A DNA stretch of 64,000 nucleotides from Bifidobacteriaceae bacterium (GTDB lineage: Bacteria > Actinomycetota > Actinomycetes > Actinomycetales > WQXJ01): NCBI GenBank assembly GCA_031281585.1, contig JAITFE010000143.1, positions 1-64,000 on the forward strand. The letters run 5' to 3'. A model generated the notes under the pieces. That model worked only from the letters and a program-made list of their open reading frames with translations, ran no database searches and had not been told where the DNA came from. Made by a program: the position numbers and the translations under genes. The first letter of the stretch is position 1; every line of letters begins with the position of its first letter. This document shows, in pieces, positions 44,231-52,138 of the stretch.

Positions 44231-46810
44231 TCACCCCTTGCCCGCCGGGGCGCGGGCGTCGCTCCGCCCGCGGCGGGTGCCAATTTGGAAGGATGAGAGG
44301 GCGTTGCGGATCTTCTCCGCGTCGCGGGCCTTCGGGGGCGCCAGAGGAGCCGAGGCCGGGGCCGGCAGGACCGTTTGGCCGGTCTGCCGACGCGCCAGGC
44401 TGGAGGCCGGCTTAGATTCGGTGCGTTCGGGCTTGTAGGCGTTGATCCCCGCGAGCTCGGCCAGGGCCTCCTCTTGGATGGACGCCTTCAGGGCGATGGC
44501 CGACCCGACAATCGACCCGCTCGCGTCGGGAATCCCAGCGGGGCCGCCACCCGGCACCATGGTGCCGCCGGGGCGGAATCCGGGCGACGCGCCGGTCGGC
44601 GCGGGCACCACGGGGGACGTGGGGGCGCCGGGCCGCAAGCTGCCCGGCACGCCGGGCTGCGCCGCAGGCGCCATCACTCCAGGTTGGAACCCGGTTTGGA
44701 CGCCGACTGGGGCCGGCACGCCTGGAGCGGCCCCAGGCCGAGGCCCGGCCGGAGCCGACACGGGCCGAGCCGCCACCGGTGCGGTGCCTGCGGCCCCCGC
44801 CGGGGACCGTTTGGGCAACCCCGACGGCGTGGCAGCCGGGCCGCCTGGCGCGTATGCCGGCGGCGCGACGGCCCCCGCAGGCGCGACCGGTCGCATTCGT
44901 CCCGGTGGAGCCGTGGTGTGCGGGGGGCTGACGCCTGGAGAAGCCGGGACGGGCGGGAACGATTCGCCCGCCGGAGCCTTGCCCGCGACCGGTCGCCGCC
45001 TTACGGGTGGCGCGGCCGGGGTTCCAGGAGCTGTGGGCGCTCCCGCCGTGGTGTTGGCCTCACGCCCCGCCGGCCGGGCTGCTCCCGCCGGGGCGCCTCC
45101 GAAAGGGAACGGCGCTGGCGGCTCGGCACCACCCGGCGGTTGGGTTGGTCCGGTGGCGGTCGTATGAGGGGCCTCCGATGCCGTCGTCGCAGTGGTCGCC
45201 GAGTGGCGCGGCAACGACGCCGAGGGGTTGGCCGAGGCTCCCAACGGGGAGAATCGGGCGCCCAAAGGCACGATCGAGTCCGCCCGGCCAGCGCCCGTCT
45301 CCGCCGCCGAGGCGCTTGGCCCGGCCCCCGCAGGGCCCGTCGGTTTCGCTGCGGACCCGGACGGACCCGACGACGCGGAGGCGGCCGGCGTGGCCGCTGG
45401 GGGAGCTGTCGCGGTTCGTTCGGGCCGCCCTCCCGCACCCTGGGCGCGCGCGCCACGACGCGGCAAGCCCGCGCCTGTCGGAGCGTCCATTCGCACAGGC
45501 TGGAAGGATTCCTCCGGCGCCGAAGGCTCCGTGGCGGCCGAAGGCTCCAGCTTTGGCTGCGGCGGCAAGGTCGGCTGCGCAGGCGGCACTTCGGACGACT
45601 CCACCGGTGCTGGGCGATCGTCCACAAGTTGACCGGGAATGCGCACAATGGCAGTGGTGCCGGTGCCGTCCTCTCCCTGACCGGGGGCGAAGCTAACGGC
45701 CGCGCCCAGCCGCGACGCCAGTCGCGCGACCACGGCCACGCCCAGGCGGCCGTGCGTCAAGTCGTCCGGGTTGCCGCCGGCCTGCATCATCTTGTTGGCG
45801 GCGGCCAGTTCCTGCGGGCTCATGCCGACGCCTGAATCCGAAATTGTCAACAGCACGTCGCCTGAATGGTTGGAGCTCCCGACCTCCACTGCCGTGCCCT
45901 CCGGGCTGAAGGACGTCGCATTCTCCAACAACTCCGCGATCAAGTGTGCGGCTGGCACCACCGCATACGCCCGGATCATGGGATCCCATTCGAGGGAGAT
46001 CCGGATCCGCTCGTAATGCTCGATCTGCGAGGACGCCGTGCGGATGACGTCCGACACGGACAGGGCCTCTCGCACCGACCGCTCCGGGTCCCGTCCTGCC
46101 AGAATCATCTGCGCCTCGGAGCCACGCCGCATCCGGGCCATCAGGTTGTCCAGGGCGAATAGCGAGAACAACTTGTCCGGGTCGGTCTCCGACTGCTCCA
46201 GTTCGTCCAGGATCTTCAGCGCCCTCCCGACCAGCGAAATCTCACGCCGGGCGGCGGTGTTGAGCGCCTTCGGCAGGGCCTCGCCACTGGTGGGAGCGGG
46301 TGCCCGTGGCGGCGGAGCCGTCGGCACGGGCAACTCGGGAGCGGAGACCACCACGGCCTCCGCCTCCGCCGGAACGACCACCGGCTCCGGCGCTACCGGC
46401 TGCTCAGGCGGCGGCTGCACCTGCGACTGCGGTACCTGAGCCTGCGGCGGATACGCCGGAACGGGTTGGGCGGGCGGCAGTTCGGCCGGAACGGCCGCGA
46501 ATGGGGCCTGGTCGGGAAGCGCCTGCGGCGGCGGCCCGTAGCCGGCGGGCACTCCTGGCGGCAAACCTGGCACCGCCTGCGGAGCGGGTGCGGGCGGCGG
46601 AGCCGCCGCCCGCACCTGCTGGAGCTGCGCGGCCAACTCCGCCACCGCCGATCGCAGCGACTTCACGCCCGACCGGATCGCCACCAGCACAATGACCCCG
46701 ATCAAAACAAGGACAGCTAGAAGTACGCCGATCTGCTCCAAATTTGGGAAGCTGGCAAAGTCGGTGAGCTGTTCCAGCCCAACCGCAGCCAGAGGATTGG
46801 ATGTTCGCAT
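44231..46810 (-). CDS. Sensor-kinase-like protein of the conservon (CvnA-like)
   Basis: An 859-residue membrane-anchored protein. One membrane helix at ~28-46 is followed by a Pro/Ala/Gln-rich linker to ~175, a dimerisation-type helical region (~180-245) and a HATPase domain at ~280-395 with N box ELLENATSFSP, G1 DSGVGMSP and G2 HGRLGVAV. About 460 further residues are Pro/Ala-rich. In related proteins I recall the helical region as LDHLATRMRR, with a candidate phospho-acceptor His. Here it reads LDNLMARMRR, with Asn222. The large extracellular sensor domain of many CvnA proteins is missing. ATP binding seems retained, but autophosphorylation is doubtful. Confidence 0.87.
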   Translation of the reverse strand: MRTSNPLAAVGLEQLTDFASFPNLEQIGVLLAVLVLIGVIVLVAIRSGVKSLRSAVAELAAQLQQVRAAAPPPAPAPQAVPGLPPGVPAGYGPPPQALPDQAPFAAVPAELPPAQPVPAYPPQAQVPQSQVQPPPEQPVAPEPVVVPAEAEAVVVSAPELPVPTAPPPRAPAPTSGEALPKALNTAARREISLVGRALKILDELEQSETDPDKLFSLFALDNLMARMRRGSEAQMILAGRDPERSVREALSVSDVIRTASSQIEHYERIRISLEWDPMIRAYAVVPAAHLIAELLENATSFSPEGTAVEVGSSNHSGDVLLTISDSGVGMSPQELAAANKMMQAGGNPDDLTHGRLGVAVVARLASRLGAAVSFAPGQGEDGTGTTAIVRIPGQLVDDRPAPVESSEVPPAQPTLPPQPKLEPSAATEPSAPEESFQPVRMDAPTGAGLPRRGARAQGAGGRPERTATAPPAATPAASASSGPSGSAAKPTGPAGAGPSASAAETGAGRADSIVPLGARFSPLGASANPSASLPRHSATTATTASEAPHTTATGPTQPPGGAEPPAPFPFGGAPAGAARPAGREANTTAGAPTAPGTPAAPPVRRRPVAGKAPAGESFPPVPASPGVSPPHTTAPPGRMRPVAPAGAVAPPAYAPGGPAATPSGLPKRSPAGAAGTAPVAARPVSAPAGPRPGAAPGVPAPVGVQTGFQPGVMAPAAQPGVPGSLRPGAPTSPVVPAPTGASPGFRPGGTMVPGGGPAGIPDASGSIVGSAIALKASIQEEALAELAGINAYKPERTESKPASSLARRQTGQTVLPAPASAPLAPPKARDAEKIRNALSSFQIGTRRGRSDARAPAGKG

Positions 46811-46888
46811 CAGGTGCTCATTTTCCCTTCCATACGTCGTTCACAGGCGTTGTGGACGAATCTGTAGTCGGATCAGGTCGTTCCCGTC

Positions 46889-48829
46889 CTAAGGCCCTTC
46901 GCATAGACCTTCCAAGCACTCCTCAAGGCTGAAGCGCTTCAGCCATTTGCCCGAGGCACTCTTCTGGTTCAGGTCCATGCAGTAGTAGTCGACGCCGTTG
47001 TACTTGTTCTTGGGCAACGTGCCGGTGTCCTTAAACATGACCTGGTCGTCACTGGTCCATTTCGTGTAGCCAGGGGACTTCTGGTCACTGTACTGGCAGT
47101 CCTCGTACTGCGGCTCGCTGAACCAGACCCAGCGTGTGCGGGTCTCATTGAAGAAGCCTGGACGTCCCCAGTTCCCGCCGTGATGTCCCAGCGATCCGTG
47201 CTCGTGCCAGCCGCGGCCCCATTGCTTGCCGTAGGTGTCCCACCAAATCACGAAGCCTTGACCGGTCTGGAAATCCTTGACGTTCCGGGCCACAACGATG
47301 ATGGCGCCCGGATCGGGACTCTTGTAGGAGGAGACGATCTCAAACACCTCTGAGCCTCTGCCTGTGGAACCCTCGATCTTGCTTGGATAGCCTTCATAGC
47401 TTCGCACCGGAGCGCCCCAGCCGTACAGCGTGCCGTCGTCAGCCAAAGCGGTCACGGCGGTGAACGAACAGGAGAACTGCACAATGTTGGGCGGGGTGCC
47501 ATCCCATTGGACAAACCCTGGCGAGCGGTAGCAGTGATCTCTGGCAGCTGTGGTCGTCTCGGCGCAGCGCCGCCCGACGGCTCCCCAGTCATTGACTGTG
47601 CCGTCTTCGATTTTTCCGTCGTTCCGGCCCCATGTCAGCATCCGGCCGGTGGACAAGAGCGCCGCCCCAAAACCGATTCCCGAGTGGACTTGGACGATGT
47701 ATTCGCTGGGGCTGTTCTCCCGGAACCATGGCTCCAACGCCACCGATTTCACCGCGATCTGGCCTTCGCCCTCGGGGTAGTCGTTGTAGTTGACGCCGGG
47801 CCTGCCCGAATACTCGGCTGGGTGGTCGCCTTCCGCGCGCTCCCATGGTGATCCCAGGGTTCCGCTCGCGTTGCCGCCGAAGTACCAAACCTGACCGTTT
47901 TTCAGCATCACCCAATACGTCTGGTAGCCGCCTTCAAGTTGGTCCGGCTGGTTGCCCTCTACCGTCACATCGAAGTCCGCCGGGAACCGCACCTGCACCG
48001 CTCCCCACCTGTTCTTGCCGTCGGTCAGGTCGGTGAGGTCTCCCGTGCCGACGCCTCCGTAGTTGTAGCCGCCCCAGGAGTAAATCAGGCCACTCTTGGT
48101 GACAGCAGCGCCGCTCATTTCCGTACTCGACAGGAGCTCCACAGGATCATTCTGACCCAGCAACGGCTTGCCGCAGTTCTCCTTGATGACGGCCTTGCCC
48201 TTCGCGTCCTTGCCCCAGCAGCTGTCATCCCAAGCCGCGCCGATCCGCAGTCTCTGCGGAGGCCAGGAGGCGCCGGTGGCCTTGCCGTACTTCGCGTTAC
48301 CCGTGTCCGAGTTCCTGACGGCGTTCGAACCACCGGTGCCGTCGCGATTCGCGTATGAACCCCAGCCCCAAACGTAGCCGGCCGTGTCGACGGCGTTGAA
48401 GTTGTAGATGCCTCCGGTCACTTCCTTGATGGCCTTGGAGGGCAAACCCTCGACCGTCGTGGGAGCTCGGTTGTCCGGCTCGCCCCAATCTGTGGACAGG
48501 CAGGACGCGTCGTCGCGCGAGCCTTTGACGCCCAGCGCTCCGCACACGCCCCAACCCCACAGGTACAACTCGCCGTCCAGGATGGTGACGCCCGCCTGCA
48601 GCGTGCGGCGGTCCTTCCGCGACTCACCGGTGACAGCAGTTGTCTTCGGCAGCACGGCCGGCTGGATAACCGGCGTCAACGCCTCCGGTGCCCGTGCGGC
48701 TTGGGCACCGGTTTCGGCGCCGCCGATAGTCGTCACCACCAAGGCACCCACCGCCGTCGTGGTGGCAATCACGGTCCAGATTCTTTGCGCCCGCAGGGCT
48801 CGGCCGGTGCGGACCTTGTTGTTAGCCAT
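46889..48829 (-). CDS. Secreted RCC1-like beta-propeller protein in the pilus operon
   Basis: A 646-residue exported protein with a basic N-terminus and a hydrophobic segment at ~18-40, likely a signal peptide or anchor. It then has at least six repeats with the RCC1 feel (LYLWGWGVCGALG, YVWGWGSYANRDG, IYSWGGYNYGGVGTGD, VWYFGGNASGTLGS, MLTWGRNDGK, LYGWGAPV). Many Cys and aromatic residues follow in the C-terminal ~150 residues (e.g. YEDCQYSD, YYCMDLNQ). The ATG follows GGGAGGGAG and overlaps the pilO-like gene by eight bases, so it belongs to the pilus operon. It may be a pilus-associated adhesin or tip component. I know of no characterised pilus protein of this type. Confidence 0.75.
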   Translation of the reverse strand: MANNKVRTGRALRAQRIWTVIATTTAVGALVVTTIGGAETGAQAARAPEALTPVIQPAVLPKTTAVTGESRKDRRTLQAGVTILDGELYLWGWGVCGALGVKGSRDDASCLSTDWGEPDNRAPTTVEGLPSKAIKEVTGGIYNFNAVDTAGYVWGWGSYANRDGTGGSNAVRNSDTGNAKYGKATGASWPPQRLRIGAAWDDSCWGKDAKGKAVIKENCGKPLLGQNDPVELLSSTEMSGAAVTKSGLIYSWGGYNYGGVGTGDLTDLTDGKNRWGAVQVRFPADFDVTVEGNQPDQLEGGYQTYWVMLKNGQVWYFGGNASGTLGSPWERAEGDHPAEYSGRPGVNYNDYPEGEGQIAVKSVALEPWFRENSPSEYIVQVHSGIGFGAALLSTGRMLTWGRNDGKIEDGTVNDWGAVGRRCAETTTAARDHCYRSPGFVQWDGTPPNIVQFSCSFTAVTALADDGTLYGWGAPVRSYEGYPSKIEGSTGRGSEVFEIVSSYKSPDPGAIIVVARNVKDFQTGQGFVIWWDTYGKQWGRGWHEHGSLGHHGGNWGRPGFFNETRTRWVWFSEPQYEDCQYSDQKSPGYTKWTSDDQVMFKDTGTLPKNKYNGVDYYCMDLNQKSASGKWLKRFSLEECLEGLCEGP

Positions 48830-49496
48830 TGCTCCCTCCCTCAGTCGAAGAGTCGGGTATTTTGTCTGCCGGTACAAGGGCGTAGGTGTACCCAATGATC
48901 GTATACTCGGCGACGTTGGTCAGCCCGTTGGCGTCCGCCGTCTCCGAATCGCCTGTCATCTGCACATCTGTGACCGAAAATAGACGGCCCTCGTCTGCCT
49001 GCAGCATCGCGAGGAACTTCTGCGTCTGTTCCAGCACACCCTCAATCTCAATTGTGAACTTGTATTGGTAGAGGTTTGCCGGGGGTTGGGGCACTACCGG
49101 CGCTTCTTGGCTGTCTGGTCCCTTGGGCAACGGAGCGGCCACGGTTACCGCAACCGGCATGTCGCTCGCCACAGACTTGACCGTGGCCCCCGATTCCTGT
49201 GCGAGGTTCCACAGGTCGTCAGTGAACTCGGCGAGCTCAAGATCGGTTGGGAACTGGCTCCTTTTCGCCTCAAGCTCTGCCTTCTTCTCGTCAAGGTGTT
49301 TAGCGTCTTCGGCCAGCTTGTTGAGTTCGGCCTGTGCCTGCTCGTTTTCAGACTCGGCGTCTTCGGCCTTGGTGATGGCCTCGCTCCGCGCTTCCAACGC
49401 GGGAGCGTAGAGCAGGAAGTACGTGCCCACGGCCAATGCCAGGGCCAGCAGCGCGACTAGCGCCAGTATTGCCGTAGATCGCTGGTTGCCTCTCAT
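48822..49496 (-). CDS. pilO: PilO-like pilus alignment protein
   Basis: A 224-residue bitopic membrane protein with a short cytoplasmic start, a membrane helix (~10-30, ILALVALLALALAVGTYFLL), a coiled coil (~35-80, rich in Glu/Lys/Ala) and a periplasm-facing alpha/beta domain with YKFTIEIEGVLEQTQKFLAM, the ferredoxin-like pattern of PilO. With PilM and PilN it forms the inner-membrane alignment complex. The start ATG overlaps the pilN stop (TGATG). Confidence 0.85.
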   Translation of the reverse strand: MRGNQRSTAILALVALLALALAVGTYFLLYAPALEARSEAITKAEDAESENEQAQAELNKLAEDAKHLDEKKAELEAKRSQFPTDLELAEFTDDLWNLAQESGATVKSVASDMPVAVTVAAPLPKGPDSQEAPVVPQPPANLYQYKFTIEIEGVLEQTQKFLAMLQADEGRLFSVTDVQMTGDSETADANGLTNVAEYTIIGYTYALVPADKIPDSSTEGGSNG

Positions 49497-50260
49497 CAGT
49501 CCGTCTTCCCTTCCTCCGTTGTGGTCCCGGCTCCCTGAGCTTGGGCGGTCAGTAGCCACTCTTGGAAATCCTTCGGGAACAGTTCGTTGCCGACCAAACC
49601 CACCAGGTTGATTTGGGCCGAGCACGTCGCCGTCCAGACCTCGCCTCTCGGAGTCTCTCGCTTGGTGGCGGCGCTGTAGGTGCCGAATTCCAGGCCGGGA
49701 ATAGAGTTGAAACCGCGCACCCAGGCTGACACGCCAGGCATGTCCGGCACATCCAACATGATGGTGGCCGAGCCGATGGCGGCGGGCGCCAAGACATTTC
49801 CTGAACTGCTCATTGTCTTGCCAGCCGACATGCCCTGGAGCGTAATGCTGGAAACGACGGAGCCATCCGGCACGTTGTCGAACATGGCGTAAATCAATTC
49901 GGGCCAACGGATCTCGTATGACACAGCCACCATAAGGGCGTCCCCGGTCGCTTTCAACTCTTCGTTGATCTTGATGACCTCCGCGTACTGCTCCTTCTCC
50001 TCGGCCAAGCGCTGGGCCTCCGATTCGGCTTTGGCGAGCCGCGAGTCAGCGGCGCCTTTCCAGATGCTGACGCCAACATATCCAGCGACCAAGACCAAGA
50101 CGACCAGCGCCAGAGCGACTAGCGCCTTGACCTGAAGGGCCCGCCCGGCTTGGCGGTTGGCCACATAGGCCGGCAGAAGATTGACCGCCGGGACCCGTGG
50201 CCGTGTCGCCATGGCGCTGCCCAAGCCGACGCCGGGCGCGGTGGGTGGGTTCTTGCTCAT
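49496..50260 (-). CDS. pilN: PilN-like pilus alignment protein
   Basis: A 254-residue bitopic protein. The cytoplasmic N-terminus carries VPAVNLLPAYVANRQAGR, matching the INLLP motif by which PilN binds PilM. A membrane helix (~45-66) and a coiled coil (~70-105) follow, then a PilN-type domain (WPELIYAMFDNVPDGSVVSS). The start overlaps pilM (ATGA) and the stop overlaps pilO. Confidence 0.88.
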   Translation of the reverse strand: MSKNPPTAPGVGLGSAMATRPRVPAVNLLPAYVANRQAGRALQVKALVALALVVLVLVAGYVGVSIWKGAADSRLAKAESEAQRLAEEKEQYAEVIKINEELKATGDALMVAVSYEIRWPELIYAMFDNVPDGSVVSSITLQGMSAGKTMSSSGNVLAPAAIGSATIMLDVPDMPGVSAWVRGFNSIPGLEFGTYSAATKRETPRGEVWTATCSAQINLVGLVGNELFPKDFQEWLLTAQAQGAGTTTEEGKTD

Positions 50261-51303
50261 GCCGCCCCTCCCATCGCCAGGCCCACCGCCACGGGTAGCG
50301 ACATCCGCTGTTCAGGCGTCATCGCCTTGGCAGAACGTTCGACCGTGAAGTTCGAGTCCAGAGCCGAGAAGGAAGCCGGCAGCCTGAGCGCCGTTGAAAT
50401 GTACTGGCCCAGTCCGTTCAACATGCCTCCCCGACCCGAGATGACCACGTGCTCGACCGCGTGTCCAGAAGACTGGCTGTAGAAGGAGAACGTCCTGGCA
50501 ACCTGTTCCACCAACGCCTGGCACTTCTCGGCGATCACGGCAAAGGCCCCGTGGGCCTGCTCGTTGCCTTCGCCTGGGTTCATCAAAGCCACTTCAATCT
50601 TCAATCGTTCCGCGTGCGGTTCTGGGATCGCTATGGTCCGCGCGATCTGGTCAGTAATCAGTCTGCCACCTGTCGGCAAAATCCGCATTATCGCGGGCTC
50701 GCCATTTTGGGCCACAACCACTGTTGTCATATCCGCGCCGACGTCCACCAGGCCGACAATGGAGTGTTGGAACTGTCCCCGCGCCAAAGCACGCACCAAA
50801 GCGAAGGCCGCCAGATCGACCCGAACGGGCCGCAGCCCCGCCGCCAAGACGGCGTCCACGTTGTGCTCGATCGTCTCGTTAGGGGCCGCCACCAGCAGGC
50901 CGCTGACCTGGCCCTCCGCCTCTACGAGTGGATAAAAGTCGAGTTGGCATTCATCGACCGGCACCATGATCAGGTCTTGAACCGTGAACGGCAGGGCAAG
51001 ACGGAGTGATGCAAGCGGAGCCGAGGGCAGCGTCGCATCGCGCACCACAACTCTTTGCCCGCCCAGCCCGATGACCACATCTTTGCTCGCGAAACGCTGC
51101 GCGTTCCAAAGGTTCTTGAGGGCGGCGGACACGTCAGCGACCCGAACAACCTCACCGTCCCGGACGGCATCGGGCACCAAATCGACCTCGGCGTAGCGTT
51201 GGATCGCCGCAGAGCCGAGCGGATTGCCGGTATCGAAAGCTAACTCGACGGCCCGCAACTGGGTGTCGCCAATGTCCAGCCCAACGACTTGGGTTCTCGC
51301 CAT
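50257..51303 (-). CDS. pilM: PilM, actin-like pilus protein
   Basis: Cytoplasmic actin-fold protein of 348 residues that binds the PilN tail and links the alignment complex to the motors. The ATP-binding phosphate-1 loop VGLDIGDTQLRAVEL is at the N-terminus, the phosphate-2 segment VGLVDVGADMTTVVV at ~185-200, and the adenosine region VISGRGGMLNGL at ~300. It follows the prepilin peptidase gene by 37 bases. Confidence 0.93.
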   Translation of the reverse strand: MARTQVVGLDIGDTQLRAVELAFDTGNPLGSAAIQRYAEVDLVPDAVRDGEVVRVADVSAALKNLWNAQRFASKDVVIGLGGQRVVVRDATLPSAPLASLRLALPFTVQDLIMVPVDECQLDFYPLVEAEGQVSGLLVAAPNETIEHNVDAVLAAGLRPVRVDLAAFALVRALARGQFQHSIVGLVDVGADMTTVVVAQNGEPAIMRILPTGGRLITDQIARTIAIPEPHAERLKIEVALMNPGEGNEQAHGAFAVIAEKCQALVEQVARTFSFYSQSSGHAVEHVVISGRGGMLNGLGQYISTALRLPASFSALDSNFTVERSAKAMTPEQRMSLPVAVGLAMGGAA

Positions 51304-51340
51304 CGCATCGCCTTTCTAGTAATCCGACCTGTCTAAATCT

Positions 51341-52138
51341 TCAAACCTGCATCAATTGACGATACAGGTCCCACACGGGTCCACCGACCGCGCAGCCCAA
51401 TGCCGCTCCAGCGCACATCCAAGGGCCGAACGGAATAGCGGTGCGCCGCCCTCCGTGAGTCTTGATCATCACGCCAATTCCCCACACCGCGCCAAGCAAG
51501 AACGCGCCGAACGCCCCAACCGCCAGCGGGCCCCAGCCTTGGTAGGCCAAAACCAGGCCGATCAGTCCCGCCAGCTTGACATCGCCCCATCCCATGCCTT
51601 GGGGCTTTACGAAGTGCACAACACCGTAAACCGCCATTAGACCGAGGCCGCCGATCCCAGCCCGGAGCAAGGCCGGCCAATCGCCTGACAGCCAACTGCC
51701 GAAGGCGAGCAGAACCGCCAGCACCGGATAAGACGGCTTCACTATGGCATCAGGGAGCCGCCCAGTTCTAGCGTCGATCGCTGTCAGCGCAACCGCGATC
51801 GCGGCGGCATACAGGTAGGCCGGAACGGCGGCGAATGGCTGAACAAGCAACGCCACCAACGCAAACAGCGCCGCCGTCGAGGCCTCCACCAATGGGTATA
51901 GCTTCGAGATCGGCTCGCCGCACGAACGGCAGCGTCCCCGCAGGATCAGCCAGGACAACAGCGGAATGTTGTCTCTGGCCGTCACCTGTTGACCGCATTT
52001 TGGGCAGGCCGAACGCGGCCACAGGCTGGCCCCCTCTGGCACACGAGTGATGACGACCGTCAAGAAGGAGCCGATGACCAGTCCCAGCAGACCACCCGCG
52101 ACCCCTTTGGCGATTGCGTCGAGCGTTTCAAGGGTCAC
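51341..52138 (-). CDS. pilD: Prepilin peptidase / N-methyltransferase PilD
   Basis: Membrane aspartyl protease (A24 family) that cleaves prepilins after Gly and methylates the new N-terminus. Residues ~45-73 hold the cytosolic zinc cysteines (CPKC, CRSC). The catalytic aspartates are D122 in TAIDARTG and D186 in GMGWGDVKLAG (the GxGD motif). Eight or so hydrophobic segments are present. The GTG start directly follows the TAA of the upstream minor pilin gene. Its substrates are encoded next to it: two major and three minor prepilins. Confidence 0.95.
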   Translation of the reverse strand: MTLETLDAIAKGVAGGLLGLVIGSFLTVVITRVPEGASLWPRSACPKCGQQVTARDNIPLLSWLILRGRCRSCGEPISKLYPLVEASTAALFALVALLVQPFAAVPAYLYAAAIAVALTAIDARTGRLPDAIVKPSYPVLAVLLAFGSWLSGDWPALLRAGIGGLGLMAVYGVVHFVKPQGMGWGDVKLAGLIGLVLAYQGWGPLAVGAFGAFLLGAVWGIGVMIKTHGGRRTAIPFGPWMCAGAALGCAVGGPVWDLYRQLMQV

